A DNA stretch of 28,278 bases. It comes from an uncultured Ruminococcus sp. (GTDB taxonomy: Bacteria; Bacillota; Clostridia; Oscillospirales; Ruminococcaceae). The position numbers were made by a program, and so were the translations under genes. Under the pieces are notes generated by a model, which did not search any database, was not told the origin of the DNA, and saw nothing but the letters and a program-made list of their open reading frames with translations. Shown piece after piece: positions 1-8,901 of the stretch. The stretch's first letter is position 1; the number at the start of each line of letters is the position of its first letter. The stretch is from assembly GCF_946187255.1 (NCBI RefSeq), contig NZ_CAMHRZ010000007.1, positions 1-28,278 on the forward strand. The letters run 5' to 3'.

Positions 1-3000
1 CTGTGGAAAGAGTATCTGCGCCTGTCGAAAGCTGCTTGCTTCCGTCAGCCAGCTGTCCCGCACCGCTCACCAGCTGAACTATACTTCCAGCCAGTGTGCC
101 CGTGCCGCCTTTAAGTGTCTCGCCGCCCTGTACCAGCTTTGCAAGTCCATCGTCAAGTGTTGAAGCACCTGCCGAGAGCTGTGTAAGTCCGTCCTGCAGT
201 GAATCAACACCTTTATCCAGCTTTGCCGCACCGACATCCGCATTGTGTATGCCTGCCGCAAGCTCCGCAGCGCCTGTGTTAACATTGCCTGCACCAGCCG
301 CCAGTGCATGGACACCCTCTGCAAGACTTATGGCACCCGTATCAAGTGAAGTTATGCCGTTGAACAAAGTATCCGCGCCTGCCTTTGCTTTGCCCGAGCC
401 TTCTGCCAGTTTGCCAAGACCTTCGTCCAGCGCCACAGCGCCGTCATTCACCTGAGCGATCCCCTGCTGTAAAGCGCCCGCGCCCTCATCAACGCTCTGC
501 GCTCCCGCCGAAGCAGAGGACAGACCCGTAGAAAGGGTGCTCGTGCCTGTCGAAAGTGCATTTGCACCTGTCAGCAGTTCACTGCTTCCCGCTTTGAGAC
601 CTGCAGCGCCTGTTGATACTTGTGCCGCGCCTGCTGCAAGGCTCTGTGAGCTTTGGTAAAGTGTGTTTGCGCCTGCGGAAAGCGACTTGCCGCCTTCGTC
701 CAGTGTTGCAAGACCGTCGTCCAGTGATCTAGCACCCGTTACCAGTTCCGATGCGCCCTGCTGTAACGCGCTGATACCCTCTGTAAGTGCTGAGGTATCT
801 GCGCTGACCTGTCCTGCGCCTGAGGCAAGTCCCGCAGCTATCTGCTCCTGTGAAACGATGGTCTGCTGCATGGTGTTTATCATGGTGAGTATCTCATCCG
901 ACGGGTTCGCCGCGTATACCTGCTGTAATCCCGCGAGCACGTTTCTGTTGTACTCTATCGTTGTATAAAGTCCATTCGATGCTTCGGTCATGGAATCGGA
1001 AACTGTACTGAGCTTGACGGGTATATCTGCTGCGCCTGCCGCCAGGTCATTTATCCCGCCCGAAAGTGCCTGTGCGCCTGCCAGCACCTGTTCCGAACCT
1101 GTTTTTGATGCTGTTATACCAGCAGAAAGCTGTGATGCCGAAGTGCTGAGAGTTCCCGCGCCCGCAGAAAGCTTTGTAGAGCCCGATGCCACATTAGCCG
1201 CACCGTTATTCAGTGCATTTGCACCGTCAGCAAGTGTCTTGCTGCCTGCTGCCACCTTTTTTGCTCCGCTGTTGAGGTCGGATACGCCTTTGCCTGCGGC
1301 AGCTATACCTGTCGAAAGCTGTTCGGTGCCTGTTTTCAGGCTGTCCGCTCCGTCTTTCAGCTTGCCTGTGCCGTCTGCCAGTTTTGCAGAACCTTCTTTA
1401 GCCGATCTGATGCCCTCATCAAGTCCCGCTACGCCATCGGTAAGAGTCTTTCCGCCTGCTTTTAGCTGTGCGCTGCCGTCTTTCAGAGAGTCAGCACCTG
1501 CCGCCGCATTGTCTGCGCCCTCTTTTAACTGCGCTGTACCGTCACTCAGCTTTGCCGCACCATCGTCAGCTGCCGCCAGTCCCTCTGCCAGTGCCGCACT
1601 GCCGTCCTTTAACGTCTGTGCGCCTGCATTTACCTGGATAAATCCATCCATCAGCTTTGCCGAGCCACCTTTTGCAGCTTTGATACCGTCCAGCAGTGTC
1701 TGCGCACCGTCATCAAGGGACTTTGTGCCCTCCTGTAACTGACCTGCGCCGTCCATCATAGTACCGATACCCGCATCGAGATCGCCTGCACCCTTTGAGA
1801 GTGCCGCCGCACCATCATCCAGCCTTTTAGCGCCGTCATCAGCAGCGCCAAGACCCTCTGCCAGTTTTGCCGAACCATCCTTTAGCTGTACCGCACCGTC
1901 GTTTACCTGTACGAAACCGCCCACCAGCTTGTCGCCGCCGTCCTTTGCGGACTTGATGCCATCCACCAGAGTTCCCGCACCGCTGTCAAGAGTTTTAGTG
2001 CCGTCAGCCAGTTTTGCAGCACCGTCGGAAAGTGCCTTTGCACCGTCGTCAAGAGATTTTCCGCCGTCAGCCAGTTTTTTTGCACCGTCGTCCAGCTCGC
2101 CCATGCCTTTATTCAGTTCCTTTGCACCGTCATACAGCTTTGCAGTGCCGTCGGACAGCTTATCTACCGCATCCGCCAGCTCACCCAGTTTATCCTCCAG
2201 TTCATCCAGCTTGTCGGTGCCGTCGATATCGATATCATTGAACAGGCTGTTTGTGCCTGCGGTGAATACTGTCTTCATCTCAAAATCGGTAACGTCAGCG
2301 GTGAACTCGAAGTATTCGGGGATGCCGATATCATCCGTGTCATCAAGTCCCAGGCTTTCTTTCAGTCCCGGCAGTGCATAGCCGATCACTGCCTGCCTGT
2401 CTCCGTCGGATACCAGCTTGCCGTTTGTTACTTCGATGTTGCTGAATTTCTCACCATCCAGCAGTATACCCGTAGCCATCATGAAGGGTGTATAGATATC
2501 CACGTTCTTTCCGTCTATCTTGACAGTCTTCTTTGAAGTGTTGATATAGTCATATCTCACTGTTATCTTACCGCTCTTTCCGGGGAGATCTTCAGGCTTG
2601 ATCGTTTTTCCGTCCAGGGTGTATGTCACCTGTATCTCCACGGGGAGCGCCGCATCGGTATAGCCCTTGTAGTAGATATCTCCGCCGTCGGTATCCCACT
2701 TCATGCTGCTGCCGCTGCCGCTGAAGGTATCATCACTTTTCACATTTTCGATATCTGTCAGAGTGGATACATCCATCAGGGTATCAAGCCCCTGATCGTT
2801 AACAAGATGATCGCTTACTATAGTCTTTGTCGGAGCGCCGTTCGCATCCGTCAGGACGTATACTGTCTCTTCCTTGCGTGTGGTATCGCCTGCCGGCTTT
2901 TTGCTTTCGGCAGCGGTCTTTTTCTCATGCTTCTTTATTTCGGGAGACTTGTAATCATCTTTCTCCGAGCTGTCATCTTCGGCAGCCTTTGTGGTATTCT

Positions 3001-3118
3001 CCTTTTTGCTGCTGTCGGTATTTTTATCGTCCTTGTTTGCAACTGCATATAATCCTGTTGAACCTGCGGAAAGCAGGACTGCCAGTATGCCTGCCAGGAA
3101 TTTGCTGTACTTTTTCAT
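1..3118 (-). CDS. Secreted X-X-X-Leu-X-X-Gly heptad-repeat protein (YhgE/Pip-like), 3' end beyond window
   Basis: The frame is open from ATG at 3118 to the left edge, giving at least 1,039 residues with no stop. The start has an AGGGG ribosome binding site about 8 bases upstream. Residues 1-25 form a signal peptide (MKKYSKF then a hydrophobic core ending LYAVA), followed by a charged Lys/Glu/Asp linker to about residue 75 and a non-repetitive domain to about residue 300. From there nearly everything is tandem heptads of the pattern xxxLxxG (LADGTAKL, LDDGAKAL), broken near residues 700-765 by a segment without the repeat. This is the heptad pattern known from YhgE/Pip-type membrane proteins, which often end in an ABC-2-like membrane domain; that end is not visible here. 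It lies 42 bases downstream of the MMPL exporter gene in the same direction, so it is probably co-transcribed and may be its extracytoplasmic partner. Function is inferred only from context. Confidence 0.85.
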   Translation of the reverse strand, partial: MKKYSKFLAGILAVLLSAGSTGLYAVANKDDKNTDSSKKENTTKAAEDDSSEKDDYKSPEIKKHEKKTAAESKKPAGDTTRKEETVYVLTDANGAPTKTIVSDHLVNDQGLDTLMDVSTLTDIENVKSDDTFSGSGSSMKWDTDGGDIYYKGYTDAALPVEIQVTYTLDGKTIKPEDLPGKSGKITVRYDYINTSKKTVKIDGKNVDIYTPFMMATGILLDGEKFSNIEVTNGKLVSDGDRQAVIGYALPGLKESLGLDDTDDIGIPEYFEFTADVTDFEMKTVFTAGTNSLFNDIDIDGTDKLDELEDKLGELADAVDKLSDGTAKLYDGAKELNKGMGELDDGAKKLADGGKSLDDGAKALSDGAAKLADGTKTLDSGAGTLVDGIKSAKDGGDKLVGGFVQVNDGAVQLKDGSAKLAEGLGAADDGAKRLDDGAAALSKGAGDLDAGIGTMMDGAGQLQEGTKSLDDGAQTLLDGIKAAKGGSAKLMDGFIQVNAGAQTLKDGSAALAEGLAAADDGAAKLSDGTAQLKEGADNAAAGADSLKDGSAQLKAGGKTLTDGVAGLDEGIRSAKEGSAKLADGTGKLKDGADSLKTGTEQLSTGIAAAGKGVSDLNSGAKKVAAGSKTLADGANALNNGAANVASGSTKLSAGAGTLSTSASQLSAGITASKTGSEQVLAGAQALSGGINDLAAGAADIPVKLSTVSDSMTEASNGLYTTIEYNRNVLAGLQQVYAANPSDEILTMINTMQQTIVSQEQIAAGLASGAGQVSADTSALTEGISALQQGASELVTGARSLDDGLATLDEGGKSLSAGANTLYQSSQSLAAGAAQVSTGAAGLKAGSSELLTGANALSTGTSTLSTGLSSASAGAQSVDEGAGALQQGIAQVNDGAVALDEGLGKLAEGSGKAKAGADTLFNGITSLDTGAISLAEGVHALAAGAGNVNTGAAELAAGIHNADVGAAKLDKGVDSLQDGLTQLSAGASTLDDGLAKLVQGGETLKGGTGTLAGSIVQLVSGAGQLADGSKQLSTGADTLST

Positions 3119-3160
3119 AACTATATCCCCTTTGTATTGATCTTATCGTAATATCATCTG

Positions 3161-5272
3161 TCAGCTGTTGAATGAGGGTACATTGAATCCCTTTTCACGC
3201 TGTGCGACCTCTTTCATGCCCGCGGTGCTGTTTATTATCGCCTTATCGAACAGCAGCAGCATTGAAGGCAGTGCGCATATAACAGTCACCATGGATATCA
3301 GCGCACCTCTTGACATAAGTGTACACAGCTGTGATATCATATCTACGCTTGAATAAAGTCCTACGCCGAAAGTCGAGGCGAAGAAGCCCAGCGCACTTAC
3401 CATTATCGACTTCATCGAGGTAGCCAGTGCTATCGTTACAGCCTCCGTCTTATCCTTGCCGTCGATACGTTCCTGCTTGTAGCGGGTAGTCATGAGTATG
3501 GCGTAATCGACTGTCGCGCCAAGCTGTATGGTACCTATTACCACAGAAGCGATGAACGGTATCTTTGTATGCGTGTAGCAGGGGACTGCCATGTTGATGG
3601 TTATAGCGAATTCAATTACCGAAACCAGTACGATAGGCAGTGAGAAGGATCTCAGCGCTATCATTATGATAATGAATATCGCCGCTATGGAGATGGTATT
3701 GACTACTGCGAAATCTCTTTTGGTGATATTGATAAGGTCTTTAGTTGCCGCAGCCTCACCTATCACCATTCCGTTTGAATCGTACTTTTTCAGTATGCTT
3801 ATCAGTTCATCCACCTGTTCGTTTACTTCGGGTGAAGCCACCTTGTAATCAGAACCTACCAGCATCATCTGCCAGTCGCCCTCTTTGAGGATGCTGCTGA
3901 TTGATTCGGGTATCATTTCTTCGGGTATCGAGGAACCTATCAGCGTATCGAACGCCATTGTCATGGATACTCCGTCCACCTCGCCCATTTCATCCATCAT
4001 TTTGACTACATCCTTGCGGGGCATATCCGAGCGGCACATAACGATATGTGTGGACGATATATCGAATTCTTCCTCCAGCTTTGCGTTTGCCATAACGCTG
4101 TTGAGGTCTTCAGGAAGCGTGTCTGTAAGGTTATAGTATACATCGGTATGTATCTGTCCGTAGATACCGGGTATCAGCATCGCAACGAACAGAATTACGA
4201 AAGCGAAATGATGCTTTACTATGAAGACCGCCGCCTTATCCATTGAGGGTATGAAGTCCTTGTGTATGGTCTTTTCAAGCACCTTGTCGAAAACGAGTAT
4301 CATGGAGGGAAGTATAGTTACACAGCAGATAACGCCGATAATTACGCCCTTTGCCATAACTATGCCCATATCCAGTCCCAGTGTATAGCTCATGAAGCAG
4401 AGTGCCAGGAAGCCCGCAACTGTTGTTATCGAACTTGAAACCACAGAGGATATCGTCTGCGCGATAGCCTCCGCCATTGCGTCAAATCTGTCGGGGTTAT
4501 GTTCCTTCTGTTCCTTGTAGCTGTGCCACAGGAAGATGGAATAGTCGATGGTCACCGCCAGCTGAAGCACCGCCGTAAGTGCCTGTGTGATGAAGCTGAT
4601 CTGACCGAGAAAAATGTTTGTGCCCAGATTATAGAGTATCGCCAGACCCACGCTCATCATAAAGAACAGCGGTATCAGCAGTGAATCCATAGTTACCGCC
4701 AGTATGATGCTTGTGAGCAGAACCGCTATTGCAACATAAGCGGTAGTCTCTTTCATCGTCAGATCCTTGATGTCCTCAACAATGGCTGTCATGCCGTTGA
4801 TAAAGCACTGTTTGCCTGCGATCTTCCTCATTTCAACAACTGCTTCCAGCGATTCGTCCGCCGAGGTAGCTTTGTCGAAGAACACAGCCATCATAGTCGC
4901 GCTGTCGTCCTTGTTGTTGAAGAATTCGTAGATATCCTTTGGCAGGACCTCTTTCGGTATGGAGATATCCGCGATGCTGTCGTACCAAAGCACCTCACAT
5001 ACGGAATCCACCTTTTCAAACTTTGATTTGAGTTCTGCCACCTGTTTGTCGTCCATTCCTTCCACGACCACAAAAGCAAAGCCGCCTTTGCCGAAATCGT
5101 CAAGCATTATCTGCTGACCCTTCATCGTGTCGATATCTTCGGGAAGGTAGGAGAGTATGTCGTAATTGATCTTTGTTTTTATCATACCCAGTGCCGCAGG
5201 TACTGCCAGCACGAATGCAAGTATGACAATAAAGATACGGAGCTTAACAACTCCTTTTCCGAACTGTTTCAT
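3161..5272 (-). CDS. MMPL-family (RND superfamily) exporter
   Basis: A 703-residue membrane protein from ATG 5272, preceded by AAAGGA at good spacing; an upstream in-frame ATG at 5314 lies inside an operator palindrome and lacks an RBS. The architecture is the RND duplication: one N-terminal membrane segment, a large extracytoplasmic loop (about residues 35-160), five membrane segments, then the same pattern again. Each half has the Asp-Tyr pair typical of the MMPL proton relay: TIDYS (D243-Y244) and TVDYA (D589-Y590). Family members use the proton gradient to move lipids or other hydrophobic compounds outward. The substrate cannot be read from sequence. It is first in an operon with the heptad-repeat gene, and its promoter is flanked and overlapped by palindromes that are probable binding sites of the divergent TetR regulator. 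Confidence in family is high; substrate is unknown. Confidence 0.9.
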   Translation of the reverse strand: MKQFGKGVVKLRIFIVILAFVLAVPAALGMIKTKINYDILSYLPEDIDTMKGQQIMLDDFGKGGFAFVVVEGMDDKQVAELKSKFEKVDSVCEVLWYDSIADISIPKEVLPKDIYEFFNNKDDSATMMAVFFDKATSADESLEAVVEMRKIAGKQCFINGMTAIVEDIKDLTMKETTAYVAIAVLLTSIILAVTMDSLLIPLFFMMSVGLAILYNLGTNIFLGQISFITQALTAVLQLAVTIDYSIFLWHSYKEQKEHNPDRFDAMAEAIAQTISSVVSSSITTVAGFLALCFMSYTLGLDMGIVMAKGVIIGVICCVTILPSMILVFDKVLEKTIHKDFIPSMDKAAVFIVKHHFAFVILFVAMLIPGIYGQIHTDVYYNLTDTLPEDLNSVMANAKLEEEFDISSTHIVMCRSDMPRKDVVKMMDEMGEVDGVSMTMAFDTLIGSSIPEEMIPESISSILKEGDWQMMLVGSDYKVASPEVNEQVDELISILKKYDSNGMVIGEAAATKDLINITKRDFAVVNTISIAAIFIIIMIALRSFSLPIVLVSVIEFAITINMAVPCYTHTKIPFIASVVIGTIQLGATVDYAILMTTRYKQERIDGKDKTEAVTIALATSMKSIMVSALGFFASTFGVGLYSSVDMISQLCTLMSRGALISMVTVICALPSMLLLFDKAIINSTAGMKEVAQREKGFNVPSFNS

Positions 5273-5299
5273 ACTATCGTTCCTTTCTGTGTTATCATA

Positions 5300-5419
5300 A
5301 TGACCTTTGGTCATTTATCTCATTGTATGCTAGTATATCACGAAAATGACCATCAGTCAATAGCTGAAATGACCTTTGGTCATATTTTTGTTATATCAAA
5401 CAAAATGACCGATAGTCAC
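5300..5419. promoter_or_regulatory. Four palindromic operators between the exporter and tetR genes
   Basis: Four 15-bp sites of pattern ATGACC-n3-rGTCAy occur at 5300-5314 and 5369-5383 (both ATGACCTTTGGTCAT, perfect palindromes), 5346-5360 (ATGACCATCAGTCAA) and 5405-5419 (ATGACCGATAGTCAC). One covers the -35 box of the exporter promoter, one lies in its leader, one just upstream of it, and one about 26 bp upstream of the tetR -35 box. That placement suits autorepression and repression of the exporter by the adjacent TetR protein. Binding itself is inferred. Confidence 0.8.
5332..5360 (-). promoter_or_regulatory. Sigma-A promoter of the exporter operon
   Basis: On the minus strand TTGACT (5360-5355) and TATACT (5337-5332) are separated by 17 bp. 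The -35 box is part of the operator at 5346-5360, so a bound repressor would block polymerase. Confidence 0.75.
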
Positions 5420-5445
5420 TTTGTTTTGCTGTTGATTTTGCCCTA

Positions 5446-5474
5446 TTGACAAAAAATTCTAAATATAATATAAT
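5446..5474 (+). promoter_or_regulatory. Sigma-A promoter of the tetR gene
   Basis: TTGACA (5446-5451), 17-bp spacer, TATAAT (5469-5474): a consensus promoter. The nearest operator palindrome ends at 5419, just upstream of the -35 box. Confidence 0.8.
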
Positions 5475-5592
5475 TGATTGCAGAGAAAACTGAGTTATAA
5501 TGCAGATAAATGGTGTAAGGTTTGTTATGATGTATCGGCATCAAAACGGTACACAGATGATCGCGTTCTTCGTTTCAATGGAGGTCATATCG

Positions 5593-6204
5593 ATGGGAAA
5601 GCTGGATATAAATAAGAAGGCTAAGGAGGACTCCCTTCTTGCAACTGCATACAAGCTGTTCACCACAAAGGGTGTCAGCAAGACCTCCGTGTCGGATATA
5701 GCGGAAAGTGCGGGCGTGGCAAAGGGTACGTTCTATCTTTATTTCAAGGATAAGTACGATCTCAAAAACAGGCTGGTGGCGCATCAGTCTTCAAAGCTGT
5801 TCAGGAATGCCCTTGAAGCCCTTGAAGCCGAAAAAAAAGAGATGACCTTCAACGATAAGATCATCTATGTTATCGATAATATACTCACCCAGCTGGAGGG
5901 TAATCACGCTATGGTGGCATTCATTGCAAAAAACCTTAGCTGGGGCGTTTTCAAGCACGCCATAACCTCTGCGCCGAGAGGCAACGATGTGGATTTCCGT
6001 GCGATATACGACGCCATCCTTGCGGATGCGCCCAGCGGGATAGAGGAACCCGAGATAATGCTTTTCATGATAGTTGAGCTTGTAAGCTCAGCCTGCTATT
6101 CAGCGATACTTTACAGCGAGCCTGTAAGTCTGGACAAGCTCAAACCCTATGTTTACCGCAGTGTAAATGATATAATCGACAGGCACACGGGTGTCAGAGA
6201 ATAA
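5593..6204 (+). CDS. TetR/AcrR-family transcriptional repressor
   Basis: A 203-residue protein, typical TetR size. ATG 5593 is chosen because GGAGG lies 8 bases upstream; the frame is open further upstream to 5500 but those residues do not fit the family. Residues 15-60 form the DNA-binding helix-turn-helix (TSVSDIAESAGVAKGTFYLYF), with the family signature of helix 3 and the GTFYLYFKDK turn. The rest is an all-helical ligand-binding and dimerisation domain that is not conserved enough to name a ligand. The gene is divergent from the MMPL exporter, and the space between holds four near-identical palindromes, so it probably represses both itself and the exporter and is released by a hydrophobic effector. 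The family call is secure; target and ligand are inferred. Confidence 0.9.
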   Translation: MGKLDINKKAKEDSLLATAYKLFTTKGVSKTSVSDIAESAGVAKGTFYLYFKDKYDLKNRLVAHQSSKLFRNALEALEAEKKEMTFNDKIIYVIDNILTQLEGNHAMVAFIAKNLSWGVFKHAITSAPRGNDVDFRAIYDAILADAPSGIEEPEIMLFMIVELVSSACYSAILYSEPVSLDKLKPYVYRSVNDIIDRHTGVRE

Positions 6205-6213
6205 TAGTCATAC

Positions 6214-6251
6214 AAAAAAACCCCCTTTCGCGGATCACCTGCGAAAGGGGG
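6214..6251 (-). terminator. Terminator of ackA
   Basis: Eleven-bp stem CCCCCTTTCGC / GCGAAAGGGGG (6221-6231 and 6241-6251) with a 9-base loop, followed on the minus strand by seven T (6220-6214). The T run is on the ackA side only; read from tetR the hairpin lacks a T tail. Confidence 0.85.
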
Positions 6252-6266
6252 ATAACTATTACATAA

Positions 6267-7463
6267 TTACTTGGAGATCAGTGCCAGAGTATCTCTTGCG
6301 ATAAGCAGTTCCTCGTTGGTGGGAACGACATATACCTTTACCTTAGAATCATCGGTAGAGATCTCGACCAGCTTGCCGCGACAGTTGTTCTTCTCAGCAT
6401 CGATCTTGATGCCCATGAACTCCAGACCCTCGCAAGCCTCAGCTCTAACTTCGGGAGCGTTCTCACCGATACCGCCTGTGAAGAGAACAGCGTCAACGCC
6501 GCCCATTGCAGCTGCGTAAGAACCGATATACTTCTTGATCTGATATGTCAGCATCTCGCTAACAGCCTGAGCCTGCTCATTGCCTTCGTTAGCAGCCTTC
6601 TGGATATCTCTGTTGTCGGAGCTGATGCCCGAAACACCCAGGAAGCCCGACTGCTTGTTCATGTAAGCTGTCATCTCGTCGGGAGTGAAGCCCTTCTTCT
6701 TTGCAACGAACTCAACAGCAGAGGGGTCAACGGAACCGCAGCGTGTACCCATTACCAGACCGTCCAGAGGAGTGAAGCCCATTGAAGTATCAACAGACTT
6801 GCCGCCGTCAACAGCAGTGATGGAAGAACCGTTGCCCAGGTGGCAGGAAACGATCTTCAGTTCCTCGGGCTTCTTGCCCATAACTCTTGCCAGCTCGCCG
6901 GAAACAAATCTGTGAGAAGTGCCGTGGAAGCCGTACTTTCTGACGTGCAGCTCGGTGTAGCAGTCATAGGGCAGACCGAACAGGAAAGCCTTTCTGGGCA
7001 TTGTAGCGTGGAAAGCTGTATCGAATACAACAGCCTGAGGAGTACCCTCGGGCAGAACAGCCTTGCAGGCTCTCAGTGCCAGTGCGTGGGGGTGATTGTG
7101 AACAGGTGCCAGCTCAGCCAGTGCATCGATCTTGTCGATAACTTCGTCTGTAACAGCGCAGGTCTCTCTGAATATCTCAGCGCCCTGTACTATTCTGTGG
7201 CCTACTGCGGAGATCTCGTCCATCGAATCGATGACCTTTGTCTCACCGCTTGTCAGTACCTCTACCAGCTTCTCAAAAGCCTCGGTGTGGGTGGGAAAAT
7301 TGCAGTCTGCCTCATAGCTTCTGCCGTCGCCTGTCTTGGCACTTACATGACCGTCGATACCGATACGGTCGCAGTTGCCCTTTGCTATAACGCTCTCGTC
7401 CTCCATGTTCAGCAGCTGATATTTCAGCGAAGATGAACCTGCATTAACAACTAGGATTTTCAT
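6267..7463 (-). CDS. ackA: Acetate kinase
   Basis: A 398-residue cytosolic enzyme, full family length. It converts acetyl phosphate and ADP to acetate and ATP, the energy-yielding last step of acetate fermentation. The N-terminus shows the ASKHA phosphate-binding motif VNAGSSSLKY (residues 6-15). Other family motifs are HNHPHALA, VFDTAFHATMP, YGFHGTSHR, CHLGNGSS and FTGGIGENAPEVR. The start ATG 7463 follows GAGGAG with a slightly long 12-base gap. No phosphotransacetylase gene is adjacent. A strong terminator follows. Its promoter overlaps that of divergent tmcAL, whose enzyme consumes acetate. Confidence 0.97.
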   Translation of the reverse strand: MKILVVNAGSSSLKYQLLNMEDESVIAKGNCDRIGIDGHVSAKTGDGRSYEADCNFPTHTEAFEKLVEVLTSGETKVIDSMDEISAVGHRIVQGAEIFRETCAVTDEVIDKIDALAELAPVHNHPHALALRACKAVLPEGTPQAVVFDTAFHATMPRKAFLFGLPYDCYTELHVRKYGFHGTSHRFVSGELARVMGKKPEELKIVSCHLGNGSSITAVDGGKSVDTSMGFTPLDGLVMGTRCGSVDPSAVEFVAKKKGFTPDEMTAYMNKQSGFLGVSGISSDNRDIQKAANEGNEQAQAVSEMLTYQIKKYIGSYAAAMGGVDAVLFTGGIGENAPEVRAEACEGLEFMGIKIDAEKNNCRGKLVEISTDDSKVKVYVVPTNEELLIARDTLALISK

Positions 7464-7509
7464 TGGAAAAAATTTCTCCTCTCAAAGTGAAATGGATATT
7501 ATATCGGGC

Positions 7510-7538
7510 TTGACAATCCAGCCGCAATATCATATAAT
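7510..7538 (+). promoter_or_regulatory. Sigma-A promoter of tmcAL
   Basis: TTGACA (7510-7515), 17-bp spacer, TATAAT (7533-7538), consensus. It lies about 108 bp before the tmcAL start and interlocks with the opposing ackA promoter. Confidence 0.75.
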
Positions 7539-7541
7539 AAT

Positions 7542-7570
7542 ATTATATCAATAATTGTATAGAATTTCAA
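7542..7570 (-). promoter_or_regulatory. Sigma-A promoter of ackA
   Basis: On the minus strand TTGAAA (7570-7565), 17-bp spacer, TATAAT (7547-7542). The -10 box is 3 bp from the -10 box of the opposing tmcAL promoter, so both polymerases would occupy the same DNA. Confidence 0.7.
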
Positions 7571-7645
7571 GTCTGTTTTGCTTAAATATACATAATGCAC
7601 AATATATATTGTATGAATTTGTTTAATAATACAGGAGGATGGGCT

Positions 7646-8809
7646 ATGAAGATCGCAGGGGTAGTAGCAGAGTATAATCCATTCCACAACGGACACAAAT
7701 ATCAGCTTGAAGAAACAAGAAAGGCAGGCGCGACACATATTGTGGTCGTGATGAGCGGTGCCGCCGTACAGCGGGGAGATGTTGCGGTATACGATAAGTA
7801 TTCCCGTGCCCGTGTCGCTATTGAAAACGGTGCTGATCTTGTTATCGAGCTGCCTTGTCCCTACTCTTGTTCAAGTGCGGAGCGCTTTGCAAAAGCTGCG
7901 GTGCAGCTGCTGGCGGGCTTCGGCAAGGATGGCGTATCTATGCTTTCCTTCGGCTGTGAGGATGCAGATATGGATCTTTTGCAAAAGGCAGCGGATATAT
8001 CTTCCGAACTTGATGATTCACAGTATGTCAGGGATATGCTGGAAAACGGCGTTTCCTATCCTGCGGCGATAGCTTCGGCGGCGGGGATCCCTGCGATAAG
8101 TGCGGTATTTGATAAGCCTAACAATATGCTTGCGATAGAATACATAAAAGCCGTGAGGAAATACGCTCCGTGGATGTCTCCCCACGCCGTTGAGCGAAGC
8201 GGAGCCGCCCATGACAGCCGTGTCAGCAGCGGGAGTATCGCCAGCGCTTCACATATACGCGATATGATAAGGGCAGGGGAGGACTATTCTTCCTTTGTGC
8301 CCGCAGTGATGGAGGGAGAACCTTTCCTTATCGAAAACGCCGACAAAGCACTGCTGATGAAGATAATGACGGCAAACAGCGAGCTGTCACGTCTGCCCGA
8401 TATGTCAGCTAATCTGGTGCGCAGGTTCATAAATACCAGGGATACCAAATGTGAGCTTATTAATACTCCTGCCGATTTTGCGGGACTGTTCAAGCACAAG
8501 GCTGTGACGCTGGCTAGGGTGCGCAGGATGATACTGTATCTTGCACTGGGCGTGACCTCACGGGATTTTTTCGATGTGCCTTACGGCAGAGTGCTTGCAC
8601 TCAATGATCGCGGCAGAGAGATATTCTCAGCCTGCAAAGAGCCTGTGCTGAAATACGGTACCTCTCTGGCGGGACTTGAAAAGCTGTCGTCACGGGCAGC
8701 AAGGATATCCGAGCTTGAAAGGAGCGCGGTGACATTCCAGCAGCTGTGTGTAAAGGGCAGCCCCGATTTCAAAAGCGAATATACCAGAAAGATAGTGCTG
8801 TCACGTTAA
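7646..8809 (+). CDS. tmcAL: tRNA(Met) cytidine acetate ligase
   Basis: A 387-residue protein, formerly YlbM. The family activates acetate with ATP to acetyl-AMP and acetylates the wobble cytidine (C34) of elongator tRNA(Met). The HIGH-type nucleotidyl-transferase signature is at residues 5-17 (GVVAEYNPFHNGH), followed by VVMSGAAVQRGD and ENGADLVIELP, all family landmarks. ATG 7646 is chosen because AGGAGG sits at ideal spacing; the frame is open back to 7595 without an RBS. Divergent from ackA, which sets the acetate and acetyl-phosphate pools. The region between this gene and the next carries a separate promoter, so it is probably monocistronic. Confidence 0.93.
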   Translation: MKIAGVVAEYNPFHNGHKYQLEETRKAGATHIVVVMSGAAVQRGDVAVYDKYSRARVAIENGADLVIELPCPYSCSSAERFAKAAVQLLAGFGKDGVSMLSFGCEDADMDLLQKAADISSELDDSQYVRDMLENGVSYPAAIASAAGIPAISAVFDKPNNMLAIEYIKAVRKYAPWMSPHAVERSGAAHDSRVSSGSIASASHIRDMIRAGEDYSSFVPAVMEGEPFLIENADKALLMKIMTANSELSRLPDMSANLVRRFINTRDTKCELINTPADFAGLFKHKAVTLARVRRMILYLALGVTSRDFFDVPYGRVLALNDRGREIFSACKEPVLKYGTSLAGLEKLSSRAARISELERSAVTFQQLCVKGSPDFKSEYTRKIVLSR

Positions 8810-8832
8810 TAGAATGTTTATAAAATATACTA

Positions 8833-8861
8833 TTGGCAAAATAACGAATGTGTGGTATAAT
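8833..8861 (+). promoter_or_regulatory. Sigma-A promoter of the ACT-domain/UPF0210 operon
   Basis: TTGGCA (8833-8838), 17-bp spacer, TATAAT (8856-8861), about 40 bp before the ATG at 8902. Confidence 0.75.
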
Positions 8862-8901
8862 TATTAGGTTAAAAAGATTTGACAGAAAGGCGGTTTTAAA
8901 T

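Noticed and set aside
990..1742. Long plus-strand reading frames rich in Ala, Pro and Ser (also 96-455, 663-968, 1929-2381)
   Set aside because: They are antisense shadows of the heptad repeats in the minus-strand gene; they lack credible RBSs and repeat with the same 21-base period.
1..2240. Dense short repeats that could be taken for a CRISPR or satellite array
   Set aside because: The period is 21 bases and variable, and it corresponds to the coded xxxLxxG heptads; there are no constant repeats with unique spacers.
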